DNA of 64,000 nt from an uncultured Actinomyces sp. (GCA_938041695.1 CALISI010000031.1:1-64000); one strand, 5' to 3'; numbered from the stretch's first letter, positions 1-12,126 are shown. Notes: a model not told the origin generated them from the letters alone. Made by a program: numbers and translations.

Positions 1-935
1 TCACCATGATCGTTGTCGACATCGTCGGCCACGTCCGTACCCCCCACGAACCCACTCTGAAGGAAGCGGCCTGGTGGTCGCTCGCCTACATCGCCATTGC
101 CCTGATCTTTGGTGGCATTGTCTGGGCTTTGTGGGGGCCGGAATACGGCCAGGAGTACCTCGGCGGTTACATCACCGAGAAAGCGCTCAGTATTGACAAC
201 CTCTTCGTGTTTGTCATCATCCTGTCCTCTTTTCGCGTGCCGCGTAAGAACCAGCAGGAGGTCCTGCTGGCGGGCATCGTCATCGCCCTCGTGTTGCGGC
301 TTCTTTTCATCCTGGCGGGCGCCGCGCTCATCGAAAACTTCTCGTGGGTCTTCTACCTTTTCGGAGCATGGCTGCTGTGGACCGCGATCAGTCAGGTCCG
401 TGAAGGATCTGGCGACGATGATGATGACGAGTACCGTCCGCCGTCAATCGTGCGCTGGGTGTCGAAGATTGTTCCGGTCACCGATGGCTTCATCGGTTCG
501 CGTATGCTCTACCGTCACGGCGGCCGCACCTACATCACACCGATGCTCCTGTGCGTGATCGCGATCGGCACTGCCGACGTCATGTTTGCCGTCGACTCGA
601 TCCCCGCGATCTACTCGCTGACCTCGGAGGCCTACCTGGTCTTCGCTGCCAATGCATTCTCACTGCTCGGCCTGCGTCAGCTCTACTTCCTCATCGACGG
701 CCTGCTGGATCGTATCGTCTTCCTCCACTATGGCCTCGCCGCTATTCTCGGCTTCATCGGTTTCAAGCTCATCAACCACGCGCTGCACACGAACGAGCTG
801 CCCTTCATTAACGGCGGTCACGAGGTTTCTGCCATCCCCGAGCCGTCGATCGCGTTCTCGCTCTGCTTTATCGTGGTGACAATTCTCGTCACGGTCGTGG
901 CCTCTCTCGCGGTTTCTCGCAAACGGCGTGCGTGA
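1..935 (+). CDS. TerC family integral membrane protein (5' end cut by window)
   Basis: This is a polytopic membrane protein of the TerC family, whose characterised members export Mn2+ or act in metal homeostasis and tellurite resistance. The family motifs are present: SIDNLFVF near visible residue 60 and DVMFAVDSIPA near residue 195, which hold the intramembrane aspartates. An acidic cytoplasmic loop (GDDDDDEYRPP) lies in the middle, as in its neighbour. The first visible ATG is at 6, but alignment with the paralogue at 994 shows that about 17 N-terminal residues (the first helix) are missing, and the frame is open to the window edge, so the true start probably lies upstream. It is followed after 58 bp by the paralogue. 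The family call is firm; the transported ion is unknown. Confidence 0.93.
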   Translation, partial: TMIVVDIVGHVRTPHEPTLKEAAWWSLAYIAIALIFGGIVWALWGPEYGQEYLGGYITEKALSIDNLFVFVIILSSFRVPRKNQQEVLLAGIVIALVLRLLFILAGAALIENFSWVFYLFGAWLLWTAISQVREGSGDDDDDEYRPPSIVRWVSKIVPVTDGFIGSRMLYRHGGRTYITPMLLCVIAIGTADVMFAVDSIPAIYSLTSEAYLVFAANAFSLLGLRQLYFLIDGLLDRIVFLHYGLAAILGFIGFKLINHALHTNELPFINGGHEVSAIPEPSIAFSLCFIVVTILVTVVASLAVSRKRRA

Positions 936-993
936 GAAGAGCTTAGTGCGGGAGAGCGCTAAAATTTCCTCGTTGGATAGTTAAGAGGTACTC

Positions 994-1992
994 ATGGTTG
1001 TTCATCCGTGGGCGTGGGGCATTCTCGCCCTCGTTGCCATCGGTTTGGTCGTGCTCGATTTCCTCGGGCACGCCCGTAACCCGCACCCCCCGACGGCCGC
1101 CGAAGCCGCTCGCTGGACCCTGTTCTATGTCGGTTTGGCTGGCATTTTTGGTGTTGGTGTCTGGCTGACCAACGGGTGGCTCTACGCCCAGGAGTTCTAC
1201 GCGGGTTGGGCGATGGAATGGTCGCTGTCCGTCGATAACTTGTTTGTGTTTATCCTGATTCTGAAGGCCTTCCGCGTTCCGCGCGAAAATCAGCAAAAGG
1301 CGCTGCTGTTCGGCATTGTGATTGCGCTACTGCTGCGCCTTGTGTTCATTCTTCTGGGGGCCGCGCTCGTTGCTCGCTTCTCCTGGGTCTTCTTCCTGTT
1401 CGGACTGTGGCTCCTGTGGACGGCCTTCTCGCAAATTAAAGAGACCATCACGGGCGAGGAGGACGACGAGGAGTATGAAGAGAGTGCATTCATTCGCATC
1501 GTGCGTCGCGTCCTGCCGATCACGGATGGTTTCATCGGCAACCGCATGCTGTATCGCCACGGTGGACACACCTATCTGACGCCGCTGTTCGTGGTCGTCT
1601 TGGCGCTTGGCTCGGCGGATCTGATGTTCGCCTTCGACTCTATCCCCGCGATTTTTGGCATCACCTCACAGGCTTTCCTCGTGTTCGCGTGCAACGTGTT
1701 TGCGCTGATGGGGCTGCGCCAGCTGTTCTTCCTGGTGGACGCGCTGCTCGGCAAGCTCGTGTACCTGGGCTACGGCCTCGGCGTCATCCTGAGCTTCATC
1801 GGAATCAAGCTGATTCTCGAGGCCCTGCACGCTAACACGCTACCGTTCATCAACGGGGGCCACGGCTTCGAGTGGGCCCCCGAAATTTCTGTGTCGGTGT
1901 CGCTGGGAGTCATCGTCGTGACCCTCGCGATCACCGTTGTCGCGTCGCTCATCCGCAGCGCGATGGATGAGGAGGGCGCCGGTGAGCGCTGA
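994..1992 (+). CDS. TerC family integral membrane protein
   Basis: This 332-residue polytopic membrane protein is a tandem paralogue of the gene that precedes it. It carries SVDNLFVF near residue 77 and DLMFAFDSIPA near residue 209, the conserved acidic membrane motifs of TerC, and an acidic loop (EEDDEEYEE) near residue 155. The ATG at 994 has an AAGAGG Shine-Dalgarno about 6 nt upstream. Its last 11 bases overlap the GTG start of the P-type ATPase gene, so the two are translationally coupled. The pairing with a cation ATPase suggests a metal-ion homeostasis operon, which is inference from context. Confidence 0.95.
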   Translation: MVVHPWAWGILALVAIGLVVLDFLGHARNPHPPTAAEAARWTLFYVGLAGIFGVGVWLTNGWLYAQEFYAGWAMEWSLSVDNLFVFILILKAFRVPRENQQKALLFGIVIALLLRLVFILLGAALVARFSWVFFLFGLWLLWTAFSQIKETITGEEDDEEYEESAFIRIVRRVLPITDGFIGNRMLYRHGGHTYLTPLFVVVLALGSADLMFAFDSIPAIFGITSQAFLVFACNVFALMGLRQLFFLVDALLGKLVYLGYGLGVILSFIGIKLILEALHANTLPFINGGHGFEWAPEISVSVSLGVIVVTLAITVVASLIRSAMDEEGAGER

Positions 1993-4372
1993 GAGCCTGA
2001 GTATCGACGAGCACGGCCTGAGTGCCTCCGAGGTTGCGGAGCGCATGGCGCGCGGCGCCGTCAACCGCGTGAAGGATCGTACCTCTCGCTCGGTGACGTC
2101 GATCATTCGAGAGAACGTGTTGACGCTGTTCAACGCCATTATCGTCGCGGCGTCGATCATCGTGCTACTTTTCGGTGATCTGCGTGACGGGATCTTCGGA
2201 GGAGTCATGATCATCAACGCGGTGATCGGTATTGTCTCCGAGCTGCGAGCCAAGCGCACCCTCGATTCCCTTGCGATCGTCGATGCTCCGCAGGCGAGTG
2301 TCCTGCGCGATGGCACGCTGCACGTTGTCCCGGCACGAGATGTTGTTCTCGACGACGTCATCGATCTGACGCTCGGCGACCAGGTCAGCGTAGATGGTAC
2401 GGTGCTCTCCTCGGCAGGTCTGGAGATCGACGAATCGTTGCTGACCGGCGAGTCTCGCCCCGTGAAGAAGAAGCAGGGCGATCAGCTCCTGGCGGGCACG
2501 AGCGTCGTCGCGGGTTCGGGGCGCATGGTTGCCACGGCGGTCGGCGAGCGGGTCTATGCACAGGGTTTGTCTGAGCAGGCTCGTGCATTTACGCGGACGG
2601 TCTCTGAGATCCAGACCTCGATCAACCGGGTGCTGCAGGTCGTCTCGGTGATGCTGCTCCCGATTGTCGTCCTGACGTTCTACTCGCAGAATCGCATTGC
2701 TGGCGGACACGGGGGAGACTGGCGTGAGGCCCTCGTGCTGTCGGTCGCTTCCGTGATCGGCATGATCCCGCAGGGCCTCGTGTTGCTGACGTCGATGAAC
2801 TTCGCGATCGGCTCGGCGACGCTGGCACGCCGCGGTGTGCTCGTTCAGGAACTTCCCGCTGTCGAGGTGCTCGCGCGCGTGGACTGTCTGTGCCTCGACA
2901 AGACGGGCACGCTGACCACCGGTGGCATTCGCGTGCGTCGCGTCGAAGTGGTCTCGGGCGACGAGGCCGTGGTCCTTCGTGCGCTGGCGAGCTCCGCGAG
3001 CGACCAAACCAACGCAACAGCGGAGGCGATTTGGCAGCACCTGGGCGACGACGCGCAAGCCGGGGCAGCCGAGCGCATCGAGTGGTCTGTGCCCTTCTCC
3101 TCGGCCCGCAAGTGGAGCGCGTGGGGGAGTGAGAGCGAGTCCTGGATTCTGGGTGCCCCCGAGTTCGTCATCGACGAGGCCTCGGATGACAACGCGCAGC
3201 ACCTGGCCACGGTGCGTGGCATCGCGCAGAAAGGTTCCCGCGTCGTTGCGCTGGTTCGCGCTGATGAGGCCGTCGTCAATGATGAGCTACCCGTCAACCG
3301 TGCGGTGGCTGCCCTCGTGGTCCTCGAGGAGGACCTGCGTCCCGACGCTGCAGAGACCCTTGACTACTTCCGCTCGCAGGGCGTGCATGTGCGCGTCATT
3401 TCGGGCGACAATCCGACGACGGTCGGTGCGCTCGCCGCGCAGGCAGGCCTCACCGCGCCCGACGGCTCGCCCGCACGCCTCATGGATGCGCGAGACCTCC
3501 CCGAGGACCTGACCTCAGAGGCGTTTATCGACGCGATTGAGAACCACGATGTCTTCGGACGCGTGACACCCGAGCAGAAACGCGCGATGGTCGGAGCACT
3601 GCAGGCGCGGGAGCACTGCGTCGCCATGACCGGCGATGGCGTCAATGATGCGCTCGCGCTCAAGGATGCCGACCTGGGTATCGCGATGGGCAACGGCACG
3701 CAGGCTACGAAGGCTGTTGCGCAGATCGTCCTCGTCGACTCGAAGTTTTCCGTCCTGCCGGGTGTCCTGTCGGAAGGCCGCCGCATCATCGCCAACATGG
3801 AGCGCGTATCCTCGCTGTTCCTCGCGAAGACCACCTACGCCGCTGTCCTCGTCATCGTGACCGCCCTGGTCGGCTGGCGCTACCCGTTCCTGCCGCGCCA
3901 GTTCAGCTACATCGACTCGCTGACCATCGGTATCCCCGCATTCTTCCTGGCCCTGTGGCCGAACCCGCGCCGCTACGTGCCCGGCTTCCTGAAGCGCACG
4001 CTGTCGCTCGCGATGCCGACGGGCATCATTTTGGCTGCGGCCGCCCTCACCGCTTTCGGCATTGTTGACGGCCCGCCGCAGGCGCGCGAGTCCACCGCTG
4101 CGATTCTCTCCCTCATGCTGGGGGCCATCTGGCTGCTCGTGATCACCTCGCGACCGCTGTCGACGTGGAAGTGGGTGCTCCTGGTCAGCGTCATCTCCGC
4201 GACCGTGGGCGGCGTCCTGCTGCCGCCGGCGCGCGGTTTCTTCTCGATGGTGGCGCCCACCGGATACGAGTGGCTCGTGATCGCCTGCGTCGGCGCGTGC
4301 GCCGCTGTCCTCATCGAGGTCGCCCAGCGCATCTTCTACGCGCGCCAATTCAAGCGCTCCCTGGAGGGCTGA
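1982..4372 (+). CDS. CtpE-like cation-translocating P-type ATPase
   Basis: This is a P-type ATPase of 796 residues that would move a cation across the plasma membrane. Visible in order are the actuator motif TGES, the phosphorylation motif DKTGTLT, and the hinge motif TGDGVNDALALKDADLG, flanked by membrane segments with about six at the C-terminus. Length and the N-terminal SASEVAERM region resemble mycobacterial CtpE, reported to take up Ca2+. No CPC motif is seen, so it is not a heavy-metal P1B type. The GTG at 1982 is chosen because GAGGAGG lies just upstream and the start overlaps the TerC stop by 11 nt; an ATG at 1937 would lie deep inside TerC. A hairpin at 4390-4427 follows. The ion specificity is inferred. 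Confidence 0.9.
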   Translation: MSAESLSIDEHGLSASEVAERMARGAVNRVKDRTSRSVTSIIRENVLTLFNAIIVAASIIVLLFGDLRDGIFGGVMIINAVIGIVSELRAKRTLDSLAIVDAPQASVLRDGTLHVVPARDVVLDDVIDLTLGDQVSVDGTVLSSAGLEIDESLLTGESRPVKKKQGDQLLAGTSVVAGSGRMVATAVGERVYAQGLSEQARAFTRTVSEIQTSINRVLQVVSVMLLPIVVLTFYSQNRIAGGHGGDWREALVLSVASVIGMIPQGLVLLTSMNFAIGSATLARRGVLVQELPAVEVLARVDCLCLDKTGTLTTGGIRVRRVEVVSGDEAVVLRALASSASDQTNATAEAIWQHLGDDAQAGAAERIEWSVPFSSARKWSAWGSESESWILGAPEFVIDEASDDNAQHLATVRGIAQKGSRVVALVRADEAVVNDELPVNRAVAALVVLEEDLRPDAAETLDYFRSQGVHVRVISGDNPTTVGALAAQAGLTAPDGSPARLMDARDLPEDLTSEAFIDAIENHDVFGRVTPEQKRAMVGALQAREHCVAMTGDGVNDALALKDADLGIAMGNGTQATKAVAQIVLVDSKFSVLPGVLSEGRRIIANMERVSSLFLAKTTYAAVLVIVTALVGWRYPFLPRQFSYIDSLTIGIPAFFLALWPNPRRYVPGFLKRTLSLAMPTGIILAAAALTAFGIVDGPPQARESTAAILSLMLGAIWLLVITSRPLSTWKWVLLVSVISATVGGVLLPPARGFFSMVAPTGYEWLVIACVGACAAVLIEVAQRIFYARQFKRSLEG

Positions 4373-4389
4373 GAACACTCGATACGAGT

Positions 4390-4427
4390 CGAGGCCGGTG
4401 CCGGGTTTTTCCCCAGCTCCGGCCTCG
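4390..4427. terminator. Hairpin between convergent genes, built from inverted CGAGGCCGG
   Basis: CGAGGCCGG at 4390-4398 pairs with CCGGCCTCG at 4419-4427. It lies between the convergent ATPase and YciI genes and has no long U-tract. The arms are the core of the 12-bp word repeated elsewhere in the window. Confidence 0.6.
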
Positions 4428-4441
4428 TTCGTCTGTATCAG

Positions 4442-4723
4442 TCAGAACGCCCGAATGACGGGGTTCCACTCGCGAATGAGGCGCGCCTGGATGACCTCGG
4501 CGACGTAGAAGGGATCCTCGTTCAGGATGCGCTCGACGTCGGCCTGGTTCTCGGCGTTGATGAGGATCAGGGCGCCGGGGATCTCGCCAACGAGGGGACC
4601 GGACGCGATGTTGATCCCCTGCTCGAGCAGGCCGGACAGGAACGCGCGGTGCGTCGGACGAACCTCGTCCATCGTCTCGGTCATCGACGGGTTGTACACG
4701 TATTCGACTGCGTAGTAAGCCAT
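4442..4723 (-). CDS. YciI family protein
   Basis: This small protein of about 93 residues is of the YciI/YCII fold (dimeric alpha+beta barrel). It contains the family pattern of an N-terminal beta strand (YYAVEYVY), RPTHRAFL with the conserved His, GPL near the middle and DPFYVAEVI near the C-terminus. The biochemical role of most members is unknown. The ATG at 4723 is preferred over the ATG at 4729 because a TAGTGT -10 box lies exactly 7 nt before it, the leaderless arrangement seen across this window. It is divergent from uvrA. Confidence 0.85.
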   Translation of the reverse strand: MAYYAVEYVYNPSMTETMDEVRPTHRAFLSGLLEQGINIASGPLVGEIPGALILINAENQADVERILNEDPFYVAEVIQARLIREWNPVIRAF

Positions 4724-4730
4724 ACGCATA

Positions 4731-4736
4731 ACACTA
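4731..4736 (-). promoter_or_regulatory. Leaderless -10 box of the YciI gene
   Basis: TAGTGT on the minus strand lies 7 nt before the ATG at 4723, placing transcription start at or next to the start codon. No clear -35 is seen. Confidence 0.55.
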
Positions 4737-4768
4737 GCCCTGATCCCGGCATTTGCCTAGATGGCGGA

Positions 4769-4774
4769 TAGTAT
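4769..4774 (+). promoter_or_regulatory. Leaderless -10 box of uvrA
   Basis: TAGTAT lies 6 nt before the GTG start at 4781. The GAAGG just before the GTG is too close to act as a Shine-Dalgarno. Confidence 0.6.
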
Positions 4775-4780
4775 CGAAGG

Positions 4781-7645
<2,865 letters not shown>

Positions 7646-7655
7646 CGGAAACGGT

Positions 7656-7661
7656 TAGGAT
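7656..7661 (+). promoter_or_regulatory. Leaderless -10 box of the 7668 gene
   Basis: TAGGAT lies 6 nt before the ATG at 7668. It falls in the short gap after the uvrA stop. Confidence 0.55.
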
Positions 7662-7667
7662 GGACCC

Positions 7668-8141
7668 ATGCGCTACTTCGGCCACATGTACTACTGGCCC
7701 GGATGGGTCCACCTGATCGTTCTCTTACTGATCGGCGTTTCTGTTGTCATCACGGTGCAGGCTCTTATGGCGCGTTCGGCCGGGAGATCACGTGTCTTCG
7801 GGCTCTCGTGCGGCTTTGTGGCGGGCATTGGAAACCTTAGTATGTGTGTGCTTGCGCAGGCTGAGGCCCGACACACGTGGCAGATGTCGATGGTCGGTGC
7901 GCTTTACATTCTCGCGGGTACCTTCGTGCTGATCACGCTCGCGTCCCTGTGGAAAGACAGTTCCGGCGGTTTTGCGTGGTCGCGCGCATTCCACCTGTTC
8001 CTGCTCGTTGGCCTGGTCGTAGCAGCCATCATGGAGTTTGCCTACCGTCTGGCTTATTGGATTCCGCTGCCGGTCGCTGGCGTCGCAGTCCTACTCGCGC
8101 TATTTTGCGCGTTTGTCGCCGGTCGCAACAGTCGGGACTAG
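7668..8141 (+). CDS. Small four-helix membrane protein of unknown function
   Basis: I do not recognise a family for this 157-residue protein. Four hydrophobic segments are visible (about residues 13-33, 45-63, 77-97 and 108-150, the last possibly two helices), with short polar loops such as MARSAGRSR and WKDSSGG. There is no signal peptide beyond the first helix and no enzymatic motif. A TAGGAT box 6 nt upstream of the ATG suggests a leaderless mRNA. It lies between uvrA and a convergent acyl-CoA ligase, with a shared hairpin at 8159-8199 after it. Confidence 0.75.
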   Translation: MRYFGHMYYWPGWVHLIVLLLIGVSVVITVQALMARSAGRSRVFGLSCGFVAGIGNLSMCVLAQAEARHTWQMSMVGALYILAGTFVLITLASLWKDSSGGFAWSRAFHLFLLVGLVVAAIMEFAYRLAYWIPLPVAGVAVLLALFCAFVAGRNSRD

Positions 8142-8158
8142 GAGACATTCCATACACG

Positions 8159-8199
8159 AAGCGGCCCCGGCCTCGTATGTCACGAGGTCGGAGCCGTTT
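8159..8199. terminator. Hairpin between convergent genes containing the 12-bp word
   Basis: Arms 8159-8176 and 8182-8199 form an 18-bp stem with one mismatch and two G-U pairs around a 5-nt loop. The left arm contains CCCCGGCCTCGT. It would serve both the membrane protein gene and the minus-strand ligase gene. Confidence 0.65.
8165..8176 (+). repeat. 12-bp word CCCCGGCCTCGT, copy 1
   Basis: Exact copy in the left arm of an intergenic hairpin; one of nine exact copies in the window. Confidence 0.8.
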
Positions 8200-8232
8200 C
8201 GTCGGATCGGGATCCCCTGGCAGGTCGCCGGG

Positions 8233-10149
8233 CTACTCCTGGTTCTTCGCAGCCTCGCCCGACGCGTACAGGGCGTCGACCTCGTCTGCGTAGTCGGCCA
8301 GGACGCGGCTACGCTTCAACTTCAGCGACGGCGTCATGTAGCCGTTTTCGACCGTAAAAGCCGCGTTGACGATCCGATAGCGCCGAATCGATTCAGCTCG
8401 GGAAACCGCCATATTCGCCCGAGCAATCGCCTTCTCCAACGAATCACGCACCTGCGGCAAGCCCGCCGCCTCCGCCGCATCCACAACCGGCAGACCGTGA
8501 CGGGACAGCCACTCGGGCAGCATCTCCGTGTCGAGGGCGATGAGCGCACCAATGTAGGGGCGGTTGTCGCCTACCACGATGATGTTCGCGATGAGCGGGT
8601 GCGTCGACAAAGACTCCTCCAAGACCTCGGGGGAGACGTTCTTGCCGCCCGCAGTGACGATGAGTTCCTTCTTGCGGCCCGTGATGCGCAGGTGACCGCG
8701 GTCGTCGATCGATGCAAGGTCGCCGGTCTTGAACCAGCCGTCGACGTAGGCCTCGGCCGTGGCCTCGGGCAGGTTGTGATAGCCCTTCGAGACGGAGATG
8801 CCCTGGACGAGCAGCTCGCCGTCGGGAGCGATCTTCATGCGGTTGCCGGGCCAGGGGAAGCCCACCGAATCCGGCGGGAAGTCCTGTGGGGTCTCCACGG
8901 AGATCGGTCCGGTCGTCTCGGAGAGGCCATAGCCCTGCAGGAGCGTGATGCCCAGGCCGCGATAGAAGTTTGCCAGGTCAGGTGCCAGGGGCGCGCCACC
9001 CGAAATGATGGTGTGCAGATTCGGCCCGAGCACCGCGCGGACCTTCTTCAAGACAAGCGCGTCGGCGACGCGGCCGCGCAGCTTCAGCGCGGTCGACGGA
9101 CCGGGGGAGGGCGTCGCGGAAGCATCGGGGATAGGTGTGGTGTCGGGGCCAGGACCCGCGACGGCAGACTCGGGTAGGGGAGAATCCACGTAGGCGGTGG
9201 CCGCAGACAGGGCACGGGCCTGCTTGGCAGCCCAAGCAAAGATTCTTCCCTTCGCGCCGCCACCGGCCTTCGCGGAGGCAGCGTTATAGACCTTCTCCAT
9301 GACGCGCGGAACCACGAGGAGCATCGTCGGTTTGAATGTCGCGATGTCGTTGACGAGATTACGAGTGTCGGGGGAGAAGGCTGTCACGCCCTGGCCTGCC
9401 AGCAGGCAGTACATGACGAAGCGCGCAAGCACGTGCGCGACCGGCAGGAAGAGCAGGGAACGCGACTTTGGATCGTTGATGAGCACGGGCAGGAAGTCGT
9501 AGGCCTGCAGCATTGGCGAAATGAAGTTGCCGTGCGTGAGGACAACGCCCTTGGGCATGCCCGTCGTGCCGGAGGTGTAGATGACCGTCGCCTCGTCGCG
9601 AAGCGTCACGGCGTCGGTGCGCTCGCGCACCTGTTCGACCGTGACGCCCTGTGCGGCGCCGGTCAGGACGCGCTCGGCACCCCTGTCGAGGGAGAGGATA
9701 TGGCGGACGCCCTCGGTGCGCACGGACTCGACCAGCTCGGCCTGCTGGGTGGTGGCCGTGATGACGATACGTACGTCTGCATCAGCAAGGATATGCGCGA
9801 TCTGAGAGGCGGAATCCGTCTCGTAGATCGGCACGGTGATGGCGCCGCAGGACAGTGCGGCCACATCGATGAGCGCCCACTCGTAGGACGTGGGCGCCAG
9901 GATCGCTAGGTGCTCGCCGGCCTCGAGGCCCATGCCGATCAGGCCGCGCGCAATCGAGTCGGCTTCGCCCAGGAACGTCTCCATGGTGACGGGACGCCAC
10001 GCGCCGACGTTGGAACGCCGCTCAATCGCGACCTGCCCGGGGTGAGATGCCACGCGCTGGTGGAGCATCTTCGGCAGGTTCATGTCCTCGGTGGCCTCTC
10101 GCGTTGCGATCGACTCCCAAGAGCCGTCTGCGAGCCTGCGTACCGTCAT
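8233..10149 (-). CDS. Long-chain fatty acid-CoA ligase (FadD15-like), copy with Pro-rich insert
   Basis: This AMP-forming acyl-CoA synthetase activates fatty acids with ATP and CoA at the membrane. The motifs are YTSGTTGMPKGV (adenylate P-loop), YGLSETTGP, KTGDLASID and GRKKELIVTAGGKNVSPE, followed by the C-terminal SLKLKR lysine region. It has 638 residues. Compared with its tandem partner it carries an insert rich in Pro, Ser, Ala and Thr (PLPESAVAGPGP onwards, about residues 325-355), probably a surface loop. The start ATG at 10149 is preceded by GAAAGGACC. It lies 45 bp downstream of its paralogue on the same strand and is likely cotranscribed. The substrate chain length is not readable from sequence. 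Confidence 0.92.
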   Translation of the reverse strand: MTVRRLADGSWESIATREATEDMNLPKMLHQRVASHPGQVAIERRSNVGAWRPVTMETFLGEADSIARGLIGMGLEAGEHLAILAPTSYEWALIDVAALSCGAITVPIYETDSASQIAHILADADVRIVITATTQQAELVESVRTEGVRHILSLDRGAERVLTGAAQGVTVEQVRERTDAVTLRDEATVIYTSGTTGMPKGVVLTHGNFISPMLQAYDFLPVLINDPKSRSLLFLPVAHVLARFVMYCLLAGQGVTAFSPDTRNLVNDIATFKPTMLLVVPRVMEKVYNAASAKAGGGAKGRIFAWAAKQARALSAATAYVDSPLPESAVAGPGPDTTPIPDASATPSPGPSTALKLRGRVADALVLKKVRAVLGPNLHTIISGGAPLAPDLANFYRGLGITLLQGYGLSETTGPISVETPQDFPPDSVGFPWPGNRMKIAPDGELLVQGISVSKGYHNLPEATAEAYVDGWFKTGDLASIDDRGHLRITGRKKELIVTAGGKNVSPEVLEESLSTHPLIANIIVVGDNRPYIGALIALDTEMLPEWLSRHGLPVVDAAEAAGLPQVRDSLEKAIARANMAVSRAESIRRYRIVNAAFTVENGYMTPSLKLKRSRVLADYADEVDALYASGEAAKNQE

Positions 10150-10194
10150 TGCGGTCCTTTCGTGGGGTGAGCGCGCTGCGCTGTGTTGGTGGAA

Positions 10195-12060
10195 TCAGTT
10201 CTTCTTGGAGCGGTGGAAGAAACCACGCTTCTTCGTCGGCTCGGCGGAGACGGGGCCGCCGTAGAGTGCATCGACCTCGTGGGCGTAGTCGGCGAGCACC
10301 TTGCGTCGGCGTAGCTTCATCGAGGGAGTCACGTAGCCGTTCGCGACGGTGAAGGTGGCGTCAATAATGCGGAACTTGCGGATAGACTCGGCGCGAGAGA
10401 CGGCCTTGTTGGCGCGTTCGACGGCCTTCTCGAGGGACTCGCGCACGGCGGGCAGCTCGGCGGCCTCGGTGGGCGAGCACTGTGGCAGACCGTGCTTGGT
10501 AAGCCAGTCGGGCAGCATGTCGGCGTCGAGCGTGAACAGGGCTCCGACGTAGGGGCGCTGATCGCCCACGACGATGACGTTGGCGATGAGGGGGTGCGTG
10601 GCGAGGGAGTCCTCGAGGACCTCGGGGGAGACGTTCTTGCCGCCCGCGGTGACGATGAGTTCCTTCTTGCGGCCGGTGATGGTCAGCTGTCCCTTGCGGT
10701 CGATGGCACCCAGGTCACCGGTGTGGAACCACTTGCCGTCGGGCATGACCTCAGCGGTCTGCTCGGGCAGATGGTAGTAGCCGGGCATGACGGACTGGCC
10801 GCGCACGAGGATCTCCCCGTCCTTGGCGATTGTGATGAAGTTGCCGGGCAGGGGCAGGCCGACGCCACCCACGGGGTTCTTGCCGATGTGCTGGACGGCA
10901 ATCGGGCCTGTCGTTTCGGATAGGCCGTAGCCCTGGATGAGGGTGATGCCCATGCCGGCGTAGAAGTGCGCGAGATCGGTGGCCAGGGGTGCGCCGCCGG
11001 AGACGATGTAGCGCAGGTTGGGGCCGAGGATCGCGCGAATCTTCTTCAGGACGAGCGCATCGGCGATGCCGTGGCGCATCTTCTTGAAGATACCGGGTCC
11101 GAAGGTCTTCTCGGAGGCGATCGAGTATGTTCGCGCCTGCTTGGCGCTCCACGCGAACATGCGGCCCTTAATGCCGCCGCCCGCCTTCGAGGACGCAGCG
11201 TTGTAGACCTTCTCGAGGACGCGAGGAACGACGAGAAGCACGGAGGGCTTGAAGGCCTGGATGTCCGGCAGCAGGTTCTTGATGTTGGGCGAGAAGCCGA
11301 GCACGCCCTGGCCGGAGAGGATCACGTGCATGACGAGGCGGGCGAGCACGTGCGCGACGGGGAGGAAGAGCAGCAGGCGGGTCTCGGGTGAGTCGATGAC
11401 CTCGCCAAGGACCTGGCGAGCACCCTGAGCGGTTGCGATGAAGTTCGCGTGCGTGAGGGCCACGCCCTTGGGGCTACCCGTTGTGCCCGAGGTGTAGATG
11501 ATGGTTGCGATGTCCGAGGACGAGATGGTGGCGCGGCGCTGCTCAACGTTCTCAATGGTGATGCCGGTGGCTGCGCGGGCGATCATGCGCTGTGCGCCGC
11601 GATCGAAGGAATCGATGGCGACGGTATGCCCGGGGGCAACAGAGCCCACGAGCTCGGCCTGCTGTGTCGTAGCGGTGAAAACGCGGGTCACGTGCGCGTC
11701 GGTGAGGATGTGCTCGATCTGGGCGGCGGAGTCGGACTCGTAGATCGGGACGGTGATCGCGCCGATCGAGAGCAGTGCCAGATCGAGGAGGAGCCACTCG
11801 TACGAGGTCGGGGCCAGGATCGCCACAGCGTCTCCAGCCTGCACGCCGAGGCCGATGAGCCCGCAGGCGGTGTACTCGACCTGACGCTGGAGCTCAGCGG
11901 CGGTCAGAGAGCGGGTGGAACCGACGGAGGAACGCTGCTCGACGCACACCTGGTGCGGGTGAGTGAGGGAGCGCTTAGCCAGCATGTCGGGCACGATGTC
12001 GTGGTCGCCGACCTTGTACGTCGGCTTGATCGTGTACGAGCCATCGCGCATGCGCTTCAT
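10195..12060 (-). CDS. Long-chain fatty acid-CoA ligase (FadD15-like)
   Basis: This AMP-forming acyl-CoA synthetase of 621 residues is a paralogue of the gene just downstream. It shows YTSGTTGSPKGV, YGLSETTGP, HTGDLGAID and GRKKELIVTAGGKNVSPE, with a basic C-terminal tail (KKRGFFHRSKKN) that could help membrane association. The ATG at 12060 has a GGGAGGA Shine-Dalgarno at the expected spacing. The tandem arrangement suggests a recent duplication with possible division of substrate range. This copy lacks the Pro-rich insert of its partner. Confidence 0.93.
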   Translation of the reverse strand: MKRMRDGSYTIKPTYKVGDHDIVPDMLAKRSLTHPHQVCVEQRSSVGSTRSLTAAELQRQVEYTACGLIGLGVQAGDAVAILAPTSYEWLLLDLALLSIGAITVPIYESDSAAQIEHILTDAHVTRVFTATTQQAELVGSVAPGHTVAIDSFDRGAQRMIARAATGITIENVEQRRATISSSDIATIIYTSGTTGSPKGVALTHANFIATAQGARQVLGEVIDSPETRLLLFLPVAHVLARLVMHVILSGQGVLGFSPNIKNLLPDIQAFKPSVLLVVPRVLEKVYNAASSKAGGGIKGRMFAWSAKQARTYSIASEKTFGPGIFKKMRHGIADALVLKKIRAILGPNLRYIVSGGAPLATDLAHFYAGMGITLIQGYGLSETTGPIAVQHIGKNPVGGVGLPLPGNFITIAKDGEILVRGQSVMPGYYHLPEQTAEVMPDGKWFHTGDLGAIDRKGQLTITGRKKELIVTAGGKNVSPEVLEDSLATHPLIANVIVVGDQRPYVGALFTLDADMLPDWLTKHGLPQCSPTEAAELPAVRESLEKAVERANKAVSRAESIRKFRIIDATFTVANGYVTPSMKLRRRKVLADYAHEVDALYGGPVSAEPTKKRGFFHRSKKN

Positions 12061-12126
12061 CGTGTCCTCCCGGGTATCGGTTCAAAGACTGAACAACAGG
12101 TCCGTTGTGAGTCTACTGGGTATGGC

